Source: Actinomadura soli
GTDB taxonomy: Bacteria > Actinomycetota > Actinomycetes > Streptosporangiales > Streptosporangiaceae
Assembly: GCF_005889715.1 (NCBI RefSeq)
Contig: NZ_VCKW01000001.1
Span: forward strand, 62,001-126,000
DNA: 64,000 nt
Direction of reading: 5' to 3'
A program made the position numbers and the translations under genes. Below the pieces are notes generated by a model. The model worked only from the letters and a program-made list of their open reading frames with translations. It made no database searches and was not told the origin of the DNA. How positions within the stretch are numbered: the first letter of the stretch is position 1; every line of letters starts with the position of its first letter. Shown here one piece after another: positions 8,564 to 16,922 of the stretch.

Positions 8564-9178
8564 ATGACGCGTCTCGTCCTCGTCCGGCACGGGGAGACCG
8601 AATGGCACGCCGAGAACCGGTACGCCGGGACCAGCGACGTCGCGCTGACCCCGCGCGGGCTCGGCCAGGCCCGCGCGCTCGCCGCCTGGGCGCGGACGGC
8701 CCGGCCCGACGCGGTGTGGTGCTCGGACCTGACGCGCGCCCGGGAGACCGCGGCCCCGTCCGCCGCCGCGATCGGCGCGGAACCGCACGTCGACGGACGC
8801 CTCCGCGAACTCGACTTCGGCCAGGGCGAAGGACTCACGCGCGCCGACATGGAACGCAGGTTCCCCGACGCGCTGCGCGCCTTCCTGGCCGATCCCGTCG
8901 CCTGCCACCTGCCCGGCGGCGAGGACCCGAACGCGGCGGTGCGCCGCCACATCGCCTGCCTGGACGACATCGCCGCACGGCATCCCGGCGGCCGCGTCCT
9001 CGTCGTCGCGCATTCGACCGCGATCCGGCTCGTCCTGTGCGGGCTGCTGGGGATCCCGCTCCGGGACTACCGGCGGCGGTTCCCGACGCTCGGCAACTGC
9101 GCGCTGACCGAGATCCGGCTCCGCGACGGCGACGCCGCCCTGCTGGAGTTCAACACCCCGCTGGGGAGCCCTGAATGA
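8564..9178 (+). CDS. Histidine phosphatase family protein (phosphoglycerate mutase-like)
   Basis: A 204-residue member of the histidine phosphatase superfamily. The catalytic RHGE motif is at residues 8-11 (LVLVRHGETEWH). The second histidine lies in VVAHSTAIRLVLCGLLG near residue 148, and ELDFGQGEG carries the acid residue. Such proteins dephosphorylate sugar phosphates or other small phosphorylated metabolites. Placed between a sugar kinase and a hydroxyacid dehydrogenase, with an ATGA overlap to the latter, it probably removes a phosphate from a pathway intermediate or acts as a safety phosphatase. Confidence 0.88.
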   Translation: MTRLVLVRHGETEWHAENRYAGTSDVALTPRGLGQARALAAWARTARPDAVWCSDLTRARETAAPSAAAIGAEPHVDGRLRELDFGQGEGLTRADMERRFPDALRAFLADPVACHLPGGEDPNAAVRRHIACLDDIAARHPGGRVLVVAHSTAIRLVLCGLLGIPLRDYRRRFPTLGNCALTEIRLRDGDAALLEFNTPLGSPE

Positions 9179-10233
9179 CGACCCGCGTCCTCGCGGCGGG
9201 CGACCATTTCGTCCGCAACGACCTGCTCATCGCCGCCCTGCGCGCGGAGGCGCCGGACGGCCTCGCGTTCACGGAGATCACGCTGCCGTGGCCGGTGGAG
9301 CCGTTCGGGCGCGTCGCCGAGGTGGACGAGGCGTCCGGCACCGAGGACGAGCTGATCGGGGCGCTGCGCGGCGCCGCGATCTGCGTCACCCAGATGGCAC
9401 CCCTGACCAGGCGGATCCTGGACGCGTCCCCCGATCTGCGGCTGTTCGGCATCGGTCGCGGCGGCCCCGTCAACGCCAACCTGGACGCGGCGACCGAGCA
9501 CGGCGTCGCCGTCTGCTACGCGCCCGGACGCAACGCGGGCGCGACCGCCGAGCACACCCTCGGGCTGATCCTCGCGGCGGCGCGGCGCATCCCGCAGACG
9601 CACGCCGACCTGCGCGCCGGGCACTGGGGCGGCGACCACTACCGCTACGGCGACGTCGGCATCGAGCTGTCCGGCAGCACGGCCGGCCTGGTCGGCTGCG
9701 GCGCGGTCGGCCGCCGCGTCGCCCGGATGCTCGCCGCGCTCGGCGCCCGCGTCCTCGTCCACGACCCGTACCTGGACGACCTCGGCGACTTGGGCGATCT
9801 CGCGGGCATCGTCGAGCCGGTGCCGCTGGACGAACTGCTCGCGCGGGCGCGGATCGTCTCGCTGCACGCCCGCGCCACGCCGGAGACCGCCGGGATGATC
9901 GGCGCCGCGCAGATCGCCGCGATGCCGCCCGGGTCGATCATCGTCAACTGCGCCCGCGGCTCGCTGCTGGACTACGAGGCGGTCTGCGACGCGGCCGAGT
10001 CCGGGCACCTGTCCGGCGCGGCCTTCGACGTCTTCCCCGAGGAGCCGGTCCCGCCGGGCTCACGGCTGCTGACCGTCCCGAACATCGTCGTCACCCCGCA
10101 CCTGGCCGGTGCCAGCAAGCAGACCGCCGCCAACGCCGCCCGGATCATCGCCCGTGACGTCGGCCGCCACCTGCGCGGCGAGCCGCTCGTCCACTGCGCC
10201 AACCCGGAGGCGGCGGTGCGGGGGCCGGTGTAG
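9175..10233 (+). CDS. D-isomer-specific 2-hydroxyacid dehydrogenase (SerA-like)
   Basis: A 352-residue NAD-dependent 2-hydroxyacid dehydrogenase. The Rossmann motif is LVGCGAVGRR near residue 170, the central signature reads IIVNCARGSLLDYEAV near 260, and the catalytic His is in VVTPHLAG near 306. NAGATAEHTLGLIL is also typical of the family. It lacks the ACT/ASB domains of biosynthetic 3-phosphoglycerate dehydrogenase. As last gene of the run it most likely handles a hydroxyacid or its phosphate made from the kinased sugar. Confidence 0.9.
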   Translation: MTTRVLAAGDHFVRNDLLIAALRAEAPDGLAFTEITLPWPVEPFGRVAEVDEASGTEDELIGALRGAAICVTQMAPLTRRILDASPDLRLFGIGRGGPVNANLDAATEHGVAVCYAPGRNAGATAEHTLGLILAAARRIPQTHADLRAGHWGGDHYRYGDVGIELSGSTAGLVGCGAVGRRVARMLAALGARVLVHDPYLDDLGDLGDLAGIVEPVPLDELLARARIVSLHARATPETAGMIGAAQIAAMPPGSIIVNCARGSLLDYEAVCDAAESGHLSGAAFDVFPEEPVPPGSRLLTVPNIVVTPHLAGASKQTAANAARIIARDVGRHLRGEPLVHCANPEAAVRGPV

Positions 10234-10536
10234 GCGCGCGGGAGCGGCCGGGTCCCGGGGCCGGTGCAAGGGAGTGGTATCCACCTCGGGACCCGGTCGT
10301 CCCACTGCCCTCGCGGTGCTGGGTCGCCGTGTCGGAACGGCCGGGGGCGTACGGCCGGGAATCCTCCTGGACGAAACGCGAGGAATTCCGAGCCTAACTC
10401 CGGCCGTCAGCGCTTCGTAATGACAGGGTGCTTACAGTTGTTTCCCACTGGTGTATAGGGCGCGCCGTGGCAAAATCACCCGTCGGAATCGTTTCCAGCG
10501 GGCGATGGGGCCGACGCCCAGACCACAATGGGACAC
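10234..10536. other. Intergenic region between hydroxyacid dehydrogenase and phosphoesterase
   Basis: No gene is seen in these ~300 bases. TTACAG (10432-10437) and TATAGG (10454-10459) separated by 16 nt could be a vegetative promoter reading rightward, but a long leader would result. A CACAAT at 10524 gives the better candidate for the next gene. Confidence 0.35.
10524..10529 (+). promoter_or_regulatory. Predicted leaderless -10 (CACAAT, 7 nt before ATG)
   Basis: CACAAT followed by 7 nt and the ATG at 10537. The same hexamer and spacing occur before the gene at 47769. Confidence 0.4.
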
Positions 10537-11028
10537 ATGAGAGCCGTGGTCGTCTCCGACACCCACGCGCCCCGGCGCTGGAAGTCGTGCCCGCCGCGGG
10601 TGGCCGGGCACCTGCGCGGCGCCGACGTGATCCTGCACGCGGGCGACGTGTGCACGGCGTCCGTCCTGGACGAGCTCGCGGAGTACGCGCCCGTCCACGC
10701 CGTCCTCGGCAACAACGACGGGCCGGACGTCGCCGAATGGGGCGCCCCCGAACGCCTCGAACTCGACCTGGACGGCCTCGCGGTCGCGATGGTCCACGAC
10801 AGCGGCCAGGCCAGCGGCCGCACGGCCCGGATGCGCCGCTGGTTCCCCGGCGCCGACCTCGTCGTGTTCGGGCACTCGCACATCCCGCTGGACGAGACCG
10901 GCGACGGCGTCCGCGTCTTCAACCCCGGATCGCCCACCGACCGGCGCCGCCAGCCCCACGGCACCATCGGCCTCCTCGACATCCGCGCCGGCCGCCTCAC
11001 CGCCGCGAGAATCGTCGCCGTCACCTGA
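10537..11028 (+). CDS. YfcE/MJ0936-type metallophosphoesterase
   Basis: A 163-residue phosphoesterase of the calcineurin-like YfcE family, hydrolysing phosphodiesters in vitro in characterised relatives. All metal motifs are present in order: VSDTH near the N-terminus, HAGDV, LGNND, a VHD, and FGHSH near residue 115. The ATG at 10537 is preferred over the one at 10528 because of the leaderless -10 and because MRAVVVSDTH then begins directly with the first strand. No operon partner; the next genes are on the other strand. Physiological substrate unknown. Confidence 0.85.
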   Translation: MRAVVVSDTHAPRRWKSCPPRVAGHLRGADVILHAGDVCTASVLDELAEYAPVHAVLGNNDGPDVAEWGAPERLELDLDGLAVAMVHDSGQASGRTARMRRWFPGADLVVFGHSHIPLDETGDGVRVFNPGSPTDRRRQPHGTIGLLDIRAGRLTAARIVAVT

Positions 11029-11039
11029 CCCCGGCCGGG

Positions 11040-11513
11040 TCACGCGGCGAGGAACGAACCGAACGGCAGATTGCGCACCAGCCAGAACAGCAGAATGGTC
11101 CCGAGAAGCGTCCAGATAAGCGCGGGATGGGACGCCTTCGTCCGGGTGGGGCGGTCCTGAGCCCGCGCCAGCGCCCACCGGACCCAGAAGAACGCCAGGA
11201 GCGGGACCGCCGCCACCGTGAGGACGTTCAGCCCGAGGGCGTCGTCGATCCGGGCATGGGCGAGGGCGTGGACGGTCCGCATCGAGCCGCAGCCCGGGCA
11301 CTGCAGCCCGGTCACCGAGAGGAACGGGCAGGTCGGGTAGTGGCCGTCCTCGTTCGGGTCGACCGCGGCGACGTACGCGACGGCCGTGACGGCGGCGGCC
11401 AGGACGGCGCCCGGCCGCAGCAGGCGGAGCGCCCCCGCGACCGCGGCGCGGTCGCGGGGCTCCCCCCGGGCCCCGCCCGGGCGTGGCGGGGCCGCCCGGC
11501 GGTCGGGCGCCAT
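11040..11513 (-). CDS. DUF2752 membrane protein
   Basis: A 157-residue membrane protein with the DUF2752 signature: DPNEDGHYPTCPFL followed by TGLQCPGCGSMR and HAL. Three hydrophobic helices are visible. The conserved cysteines (CPxCGxxR) suggest a redox or metal role, but none is proven. The ATG at 11513 lies 2 nt after the stop of the upstream CD225 gene, so the two are surely co-translated. Confidence 0.8.
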   Translation of the reverse strand: MAPDRRAAPPRPGGARGEPRDRAAVAGALRLLRPGAVLAAAVTAVAYVAAVDPNEDGHYPTCPFLSVTGLQCPGCGSMRTVHALAHARIDDALGLNVLTVAAVPLLAFFWVRWALARAQDRPTRTKASHPALIWTLLGTILLFWLVRNLPFGSFLAA

Positions 11514-11515
11514 CG

Positions 11516-11800
11516 TCAGCTGCCGCTTGAGAGGGTGTAGAAGAACGACAGGACGCCGGCGAGCAGGCCCAGGACGACGGTCACGATGATCCACGTCTTG
11601 GCGTTGCTGGACGCCTTGTACGCGCCGGCCTGGTCACCGGCGGCCCACTTGGAGTTGACCTGCGAGGAGAAGACGATCGACACGATCCCGACGGGAATGC
11701 AGCACAGGATCGTCGCCAGGATCGACCAGACCAGGTAGTTCGGGGGCGGGCTGCCCGCGCCGTACTCGGGGCCGGTGGGCGGCGGCGGTGGGTAGGACAT
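11516..11800 (-). CDS. CD225/dispanin family small membrane protein
   Basis: A 94-residue protein with a Pro-rich, Tyr-containing N-terminus (MSYPPPPPTGPEYG) and two hydrophobic segments around NYLVWSILATILCCIPVGIVS and KTWIIVTVVLGLLAG. The pattern IPVGIVSIVFSSQVNSKWAAGD matches the CD225 family, whose eukaryotic members are IFITM proteins; bacterial roles are unknown. GGAGG lies 7-11 nt upstream of the ATG. It is first in a two-gene operon with DUF2752. Confidence 0.82.
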   Translation of the reverse strand: MSYPPPPPTGPEYGAGSPPPNYLVWSILATILCCIPVGIVSIVFSSQVNSKWAAGDQAGAYKASSNAKTWIIVTVVLGLLAGVLSFFYTLSSGS

Positions 11801-12220
11801 CGATGAACCTCCGTGCGTGGGCTGGGTAATCCAAGTAGGTAGATGGTCGCCGCGGACGTCAAGTTCCCGGCAAGACGCGGGAATCCGTCCGGCATGGCCG
11901 GGCCGGGGGATCGATTTGACGCGGCGCCCCGGGAGAGCGTAGCTTGACCGGCCGCGTCCGATCACCTCGCGATGCTGGAAAAAGGCCCCGCCTTGACAAT
12001 CGGGCCGGATCTGATGGAATGGCGGGTCGGCTGTATTCGGCGGGAATGGACGCCGAAAGCGCTGTGCGGAAGCCTTCCGCGAGATGATTTTTTCGCACCC
12101 TTTTCACTAATCGCCGTGACGAACGGGCCGTGTCGATTTCGGGCCGCCGTCGGCGCATGTCGTGGAGCCGCAAAGTAGGCTGCAGGGGTTGCAAGGATCC
12201 ACGAACCATCTTCGAGAACA
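11801..12220. other. Divergent intergenic region, locally AT-richer
   Basis: This 420-bp stretch separates the leftward CD225 gene from the rightward TPR gene and should hold both promoters. Relatively AT-rich patches occur near 12085-12115. A TTGACA is at 11993-11998 with a weak TGGAAT 16 nt further on, too far upstream of the gene to be convincing. A short open frame at 11972-12178 has no coding-like third-position bias and is not called. Confidence 0.4.
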
Positions 12221-14059
12221 GTGACGGACGTGATGAGCGCGGAAGAGGACGCCCGCGGCGGCGATGACCGTGAGCGGCGGGGCGATGACGGGAGGCGGAA
12301 ACCGCCCGCCCGTCGTGGGGGAGACGCCCGTGGCGGGCCGGGTGGCCCCGGCTCCCGCAAGGGCGGCGGTCCTCGGGGAAGCGCCCCCCGCGCAGGCGGG
12401 CCCCGCGCCGGCGGCCCGAAAGCGGGCGCACCCCGTGCGGGCGGCCCCAAAGCGGGCGGGCCTCGCGCCGGCGGTCCGAAGGGGGGCGGGCCCCGTGCGG
12501 GCGGCCCCAAGACGGGCGGGCCTCGCGCCGGCGCCCCGAAGGCGGGCGGGTCCCGCCCGGCCGGGCCGAAGGGCGACCGCGGTCGCCCGAGCGGCGGCGG
12601 CCGTCCGAGCGGCGGCGGCCGTCCGAGCGGCGGCGGCCGTCCGAGCGGCGGCGGCTGGAAGGACCGGGAGGCGCGCGGCAAGCGCGACGACCGCACGCCC
12701 GGCCGTCCGTTCAAGCGCTCCGACGACCGGCGCGGCGATGCACGCGAAGGACGCTCCGACGACCGCCGTGAGAGCCGTCCCGGCGGTCCGCGCGGTGAGC
12801 GGCGGGAAGGACGCCCCTCCGGCCCCCGCGGCCCTCGCACCGGCCAGGGCCAGGGGCGATGGCAGGGCGGCGGCGGTCAGCGTCCGAGCGGCGGCGGGCC
12901 GCGTCGCGACGGGCGTCCGGGCGGTTCCCGGACGGGTGGCGGCGGCCAGGGCGAGCGCCGGTACGAGGGACGTCCGCAGGGCCGCCGGTTCCAGGACCGC
13001 GACGAGCGCGGCGGCCGCGACGAGCGCCGTCCCGGCAGCGGCGGCGGGCGCCGGTTCGAGGGCAGGCGCGAAGGGCGCCCGGGAGACCGCGACCGGCGCG
13101 GCGGCGGACGCCCCTACGGCCCGCCCCGCGACCGCGACGACCGCCGGACGCGTTCCGACGAGCGGGAACGTCCGGCGCCGAAGCACGACGACCCGCTCCT
13201 GCCGGACGACGTCACCGGCGAGGAACTGGACACCGACGCCCGCGTCGAGCTGCGCACGCTCCCGAAGGACCTGGCCACGAAGGTCGCCCGGCACCTGGTG
13301 ATGGCGGGAAGGCTCGCCGACGAGGAGCCCGAGCAGGCCTACAAGCACGCCCGGGCCGCGCGGCGGCTCGCGTCGCGGGTCGGGGTCGTCCGGGAGGCGG
13401 CGGGCATCGCGGCCTACCACGCGGGCGAATGGGCGGAGGCGCTCGCGGAGCTGCGGGCCGCGCGGCGGCTGAGCACCGGCGACGACGCGTACCTTCCGCT
13501 GATGGCCGACTGCGAGCGCGGCCTCGGCCGTCCCGAACGCGCCCTGGACCTGATCAAGTCGCCGGAGGCCGCGAAGCTCGACGCGATGGGACGCGTCGAG
13601 CTGCGCATCGTGGAGTCCGGCGTGCGCCGCGACCTCGGGCAGCATGACGCGGCCGTCGTGACGCTGCAGATCCCCGAGCTCCGCGACCGCCGGCTCCGGC
13701 CGTGGTCGACGCGCCTGTTCTACGCCTACGCGGACGCGCTTGCGGAGGCCGGTCGCGACGTCGAGGCGGCCGACTGGTTCGCCCGGGCCGCCGCGGCCGA
13801 CCGGGACGGCGAGACCGACGCCGCCGAACGCTACGCCGAACTCGACGGCCTCCACATCGTCGACACCGAAGATGCCGAAGATGCCGAGGAGGCCGAAGAA
13901 ACCGGGGAAGAAGCCGAGGACGCGTCGCCGGTCGACATCGAGTTCAGGCCCCCCGAGCCCGAGACGGAGGAGGCGCCGGACGAGGCGGCCCCCGAGGCGC
14001 CGGTGCTGTTCCTGGAGCCGAAACCGGAAGGCGAGGAGCACCCTCCGCAGGGGGAGTGA
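12221..14059 (+). CDS. Arg/Gly-rich repeat protein with C-terminal TPR-like domain
   Basis: A 612-residue protein of two unlike halves. Residues ~10-330 are low complexity, rich in Arg, Gly, Pro and Asp, and contain six decapeptide repeats (PRAGGPKxGG, residues 51-110) and four RPSGGG hexapeptides (122-145); such RGG-like tails often bind RNA. Residues ~340-560 form a helical, TPR-like domain (LATKVARHLVMAGRLADEEPE and on), ending in an acidic tail of Glu and Pro. Related proteins with this layout lie near tyrS-tlyA in other actinomycetes. Function unknown; RNA or ribosome association is inference. The GTG at 12221 or an ATG at 12233 may be the start; neither has a strong ribosome site. Confidence 0.75.
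   Translation: MTDVMSAEEDARGGDDRERRGDDGRRKPPARRGGDARGGPGGPGSRKGGGPRGSAPRAGGPRAGGPKAGAPRAGGPKAGGPRAGGPKGGGPRAGGPKTGGPRAGAPKAGGSRPAGPKGDRGRPSGGGRPSGGGRPSGGGRPSGGGWKDREARGKRDDRTPGRPFKRSDDRRGDAREGRSDDRRESRPGGPRGERREGRPSGPRGPRTGQGQGRWQGGGGQRPSGGGPRRDGRPGGSRTGGGGQGERRYEGRPQGRRFQDRDERGGRDERRPGSGGGRRFEGRREGRPGDRDRRGGGRPYGPPRDRDDRRTRSDERERPAPKHDDPLLPDDVTGEELDTDARVELRTLPKDLATKVARHLVMAGRLADEEPEQAYKHARAARRLASRVGVVREAAGIAAYHAGEWAEALAELRAARRLSTGDDAYLPLMADCERGLGRPERALDLIKSPEAAKLDAMGRVELRIVESGVRRDLGQHDAAVVTLQIPELRDRRLRPWSTRLFYAYADALAEAGRDVEAADWFARAAAADRDGETDAAERYAELDGLHIVDTEDAEDAEEAEETGEEAEDASPVDIEFRPPEPETEEAPDEAAPEAPVLFLEPKPEGEEHPPQGE
12371..12550 (+). repeat. Six tandem 30-bp repeats encoding PRAGGPKxGG
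   Basis: Six imperfect 30-bp units in frame inside the Arg/Gly-rich gene, encoding decapeptides such as PRAGGPKAGG, PRAGGPKGGG and PRAGGPKTGG. The first unit (PRGSAPRAGG) is the most diverged. Confidence 0.85.
12584..12655 (+). repeat. Four tandem 18-bp repeats encoding RPSGGG
   Basis: Four units of 18 bp (cgtccgagcggcggcggc, the first with cgc for cgt), nearly identical at DNA level. This suggests recent slippage expansion, and copy number may vary between strains. Confidence 0.9.
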
Positions 14060-14066
14060 CGCGCCG

Positions 14067-15005
14067 TCAGGCGTGCCTGTTCAGGGCGTGCATGATGCCC
14101 GCGACGTTGCTCTCGGCGCTGTTCAGCACCTCGTACTTGGCGGCCAGTTCCGGGTCGGCGCCGTCGCTCGTGATGGCGTAGCGGTCCTTGGTGCGGTCCA
14201 CGACCATCGCAACGGCGTGGTCGAGGTCGAGGCCCCGGTCCCTGGCGTCCCGGACGGTGTCGACCCAGATCCGCAGCTCCTCCGCGGACCGCTCCAGCGT
14301 CTCGCCGACCTCCCGCACGGGCCCGTAGTGCGCGAACAGCAGCCGCTGCGGGCCCAGCGCCCGGAACCGGCCGAGCGACGCGAGGGCGGCGCCGAGGTCG
14401 AAGTCCGGCGGCGGCGTCGCGGGGCGCACGTCCGCGGTCTCGGGGATGTAGATCCCGGCGGCGTCGCCGACGTACAGGTCGCCGGTCCGCGAGTCCATCA
14501 GGCCGACGTGGTGCTTGGCGTGGCCGGGGGAGTAGTGCGACTCCAGGCGCCGTCCGCCGCCGAGATCGACGGCGCCGGTGTCCTCGACGGCCCGGATCCG
14601 CGCCGCGTCCGTCGGCTTCAGCTCGCCGAACAGCGTGTCGAGGCTGTCGCCGTACACCATCCGGGCGCTGCGCATGAGCCGCTCCGGGTCCACCAGGTGC
14701 CGGGCGCCCTTCTCGTGGACGACGACCTCCGCGCGCGGGTACATCCGGGCGATGTCCCCGACGCCGCCCGCGTGGTCGAGATGGATGTGGGTCACCACGA
14801 CGGACGCCAGATCGTCCGGCCCGACGCCCAGCTCCCGCAGCGCCCGCCGCACGACCGGGGCCGAGCCGGACGTGCCGGGCTCCACCAGGCACGGCCGGTC
14901 GGACAGGATCAGGTATCCGGCGGTGATCCCGGTGTAGCCCGCCATCCGCGTGTCGATCTCGTAGACGTCCCCGCCGAGCGGTGTGATCGTGGTCGTGGTG
15001 TCCAT
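14067..15005 (-). CDS. MBL-fold metallo-hydrolase
   Basis: A 312-residue metallo-beta-lactamase-fold hydrolase with the full metal-binding motif THIHLDHAGG near residue 72 and further ligands in SPGHAKHHVGL and VGDAAG. The class includes lactonases, glyoxalase II and RNA-processing enzymes; the 312-residue length and C-terminal helices fit a general MBL hydrolase. Convergent with the TPR gene, 7 nt between stops. Substrate unknown. Confidence 0.85.
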   Translation of the reverse strand: MDTTTTITPLGGDVYEIDTRMAGYTGITAGYLILSDRPCLVEPGTSGSAPVVRRALRELGVGPDDLASVVVTHIHLDHAGGVGDIARMYPRAEVVVHEKGARHLVDPERLMRSARMVYGDSLDTLFGELKPTDAARIRAVEDTGAVDLGGGRRLESHYSPGHAKHHVGLMDSRTGDLYVGDAAGIYIPETADVRPATPPPDFDLGAALASLGRFRALGPQRLLFAHYGPVREVGETLERSAEELRIWVDTVRDARDRGLDLDHAVAMVVDRTKDRYAITSDGADPELAAKYEVLNSAESNVAGIMHALNRHA

Positions 15006-15048
15006 CGTCCGATGATCGCCCCCACCCGGCCGGGCGGGCCACCCGCCC

Positions 15049-16386
15049 CTAGGTGTCGAGCAGGCGCAGGACGAGGCCGGTGCGGGGCTTCGGGCCGAAC
15101 GAGGTGGACTTGCGGGGCACGCGTTCGCCCTCGCCCGCGACGGCGAGGACGTCCTCGACCCTCAGCGGGTTCAGGATGACGGCCGTCCCGCCGGTGCGCC
15201 GCGCGCGGTCGATGGCGGCGGACGCGTCGTGGTGCACGATGTCGATCGCGTTCTCGTTCTCCGGGACGTTCCAGACGTTCCCGATGAGGAGATGGTCGAG
15301 GACGGCCGTGTCGAGCCCGCGCCAGCGCGGCGAATGCTCGGACGGCATGGAACGGCCCAGCGCGTCGGGATCAGGCTCGGTGAGCAGATACAGGGAGTCG
15401 CCGCCGCCGATCAGGAATGCGGGACGCGGCGCCCCGGCGAGCGCCTCCAGCGCTGCGGCCTCGTCCGGGAAGGCGGTGACGCGGAAGACCTCGCGGGCGC
15501 GTTCCACGGCCCGGTCGGGACAGAGGCCGGGCAGGACGCGGTGGATCGCGTCCAGATTCGGCGGAAAGCGCGTGGAGTCGACGAGCATGGCCAGGCCCGC
15601 GTCCCAGGGCCCGGCGCCGTCGCCGCCGGAGCGGCGCCGGGCCTGCAGCGCGCGGTAGGTGGCGTACCTGTGGTGGCCGTCGGCGATGAGCGCCTGCTTG
15701 TCGCGCAGGTCTGCGGCGACACGCGCGTGCAGGGCGGGGTCGTCGATGCGCCACAGCCGGTGGGAGAGCCCGTCGTCCGCGAAGAACTCCATCAGCGGCG
15801 TCCCGGCGGTCGCGTCGTCGACGATCCGCGCCGCGTCGCCGCCGCCCTCGTACACCAGGAAGATCGGCTCCAGGTTGGCGTTCGCGGCGGTCATCAGCGC
15901 GAGCCGGTCGCGGACGGGACCGGGGAAGACGTTCTCGTGCGGCAGGACGACCCCGTCCGACTCCGCGCGCAGCCCCAGGGCGCCGATCAGGCCGCGCTGC
16001 AGGACCGTGCCGCCGTCGGCCGCCTCGTAGACGTACAGGGCCGGGTCGGCGTCGATGGTGAGCGCGCCCTCGTCCAGCCACCGGCGCAGCCGCCGCCCCG
16101 CCGTGGCGTAGCTCTCCCCGGCCGCGCGCGGCAGGTTCAGCCGGACGATGTTGTGCCCGCCGCCCGCCAGCAGCCGCGTCGCCGCCGCGTCGTCGATCAG
16201 GTCGTACGGGGGCATGGTCACCGCCGCCAGGTCACCGGCGACCTCGGGGACGAACCGGACGCCGCGGAACGGGGCCAGCTCCAGCCCCCCGCCCGTCCGC
16301 GGCCCGGACGTCCCGAAGACGCGGGCGCTGAACTCCTCCGGGTCGAGCCCGTCCGGGTCGAGTTCGGAGGGGAGGTCATCGTCCAT
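15049..16386 (-). CDS. DUF1015 family protein
   Basis: A 445-residue DUF1015 protein. Recognisable family stretches include LAPFRGVRFVPEVAGDLAAV, PPYDLI near residue 65, NIVRLNLP, and ADGHHRYATYRALQ near residue 245, the strongest family mark. Function of DUF1015 is not firmly known. The start at 16386 is chosen because TAGCAT lies exactly 7 nt upstream on this strand; an ATG 9 nt further upstream falls inside that hexamer. Divergent from the small TPR gene at 16459. Confidence 0.85.
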   Translation of the reverse strand: MDDDLPSELDPDGLDPEEFSARVFGTSGPRTGGGLELAPFRGVRFVPEVAGDLAAVTMPPYDLIDDAAATRLLAGGGHNIVRLNLPRAAGESYATAGRRLRRWLDEGALTIDADPALYVYEAADGGTVLQRGLIGALGLRAESDGVVLPHENVFPGPVRDRLALMTAANANLEPIFLVYEGGGDAARIVDDATAGTPLMEFFADDGLSHRLWRIDDPALHARVAADLRDKQALIADGHHRYATYRALQARRRSGGDGAGPWDAGLAMLVDSTRFPPNLDAIHRVLPGLCPDRAVERAREVFRVTAFPDEAAALEALAGAPRPAFLIGGGDSLYLLTEPDPDALGRSMPSEHSPRWRGLDTAVLDHLLIGNVWNVPENENAIDIVHHDASAAIDRARRTGGTAVILNPLRVEDVLAVAGEGERVPRKSTSFGPKPRTGLVLRLLDT

Positions 16387-16393
16387 CCTGGGC

Positions 16394-16399
16394 ATGCTA
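16394..16399 (-). promoter_or_regulatory. Predicted leaderless -10 (TAGCAT, 7 nt before ATG)
   Basis: On the minus strand TAGCAT is followed by GCCCAGG and the ATG at 16386. It decides the start of the DUF1015 gene. Confidence 0.5.
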
Positions 16400-16458
16400 A
16401 TGGTCGGAGGGCGTCCGGGGGCTTGGCGGGTACGGTCGAATTCCGAGGGGAGGTCCAC

Positions 16459-16902
16459 ATGAATCATCAAGGGCCCGAAAGGCCGGAGGATTCCCTGCGG
16501 GACGACCCCGGCGAGCATCCCGACCCGCCCGCGGGCGGCGTCTACGAGTGGTACACCCGCGGGCTTGAGCTGCTCAGGGCCGGCAGCGCGGCGGCGGCGC
16601 TGCAGCTGCTGACCAGGGCCGCCGACGCCGAGCCCCGGTCGCACAGCATCCGCGAGGCGCTCGCCCGCGCCCAGTTCGGGGTGCGGCAGTTCGGCGCGGC
16701 GGCGGAGAGCTTCCGGTGGATCGTCGAGGAGGAGCCCGCCGAGGACTACGCCCGGTTCGGGCTCGGCCTCGCCCTCAGCCGGATGGGCGACTTCGAGGGC
16801 GCGGTGGAGCATCTGGCGCTCGCCGCGGCGATGCGTCCCGAGAACCGCGACTACGCGAAGGCGCTCCAGCACGCCAGGGCCACCCTCAAGTTCCGGCGCT
16901 GA
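16459..16902 (+). CDS. Small TPR-repeat protein
   Basis: A 147-residue, all-helical protein with tetratricopeptide-like motifs: WYTRGLELLRAGSAAAALQLL, ALARAQFGVRQFGAAAESF and FGLGLALSRMGDFEGAVEH. TPRs mediate protein-protein contacts; partner unknown. A strong GGGGAGG stands just before the ATG. It lies 20 nt before the HAD phosphatase, matching the small TPR gene seen upstream of the tlyA cluster in other actinomycetes. Confidence 0.82.
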   Translation: MNHQGPERPEDSLRDDPGEHPDPPAGGVYEWYTRGLELLRAGSAAAALQLLTRAADAEPRSHSIREALARAQFGVRQFGAAAESFRWIVEEEPAEDYARFGLGLALSRMGDFEGAVEHLALAAAMRPENRDYAKALQHARATLKFRR

Positions 16903-16922
16903 ACGTGGAGGTCAGGAGCTTC

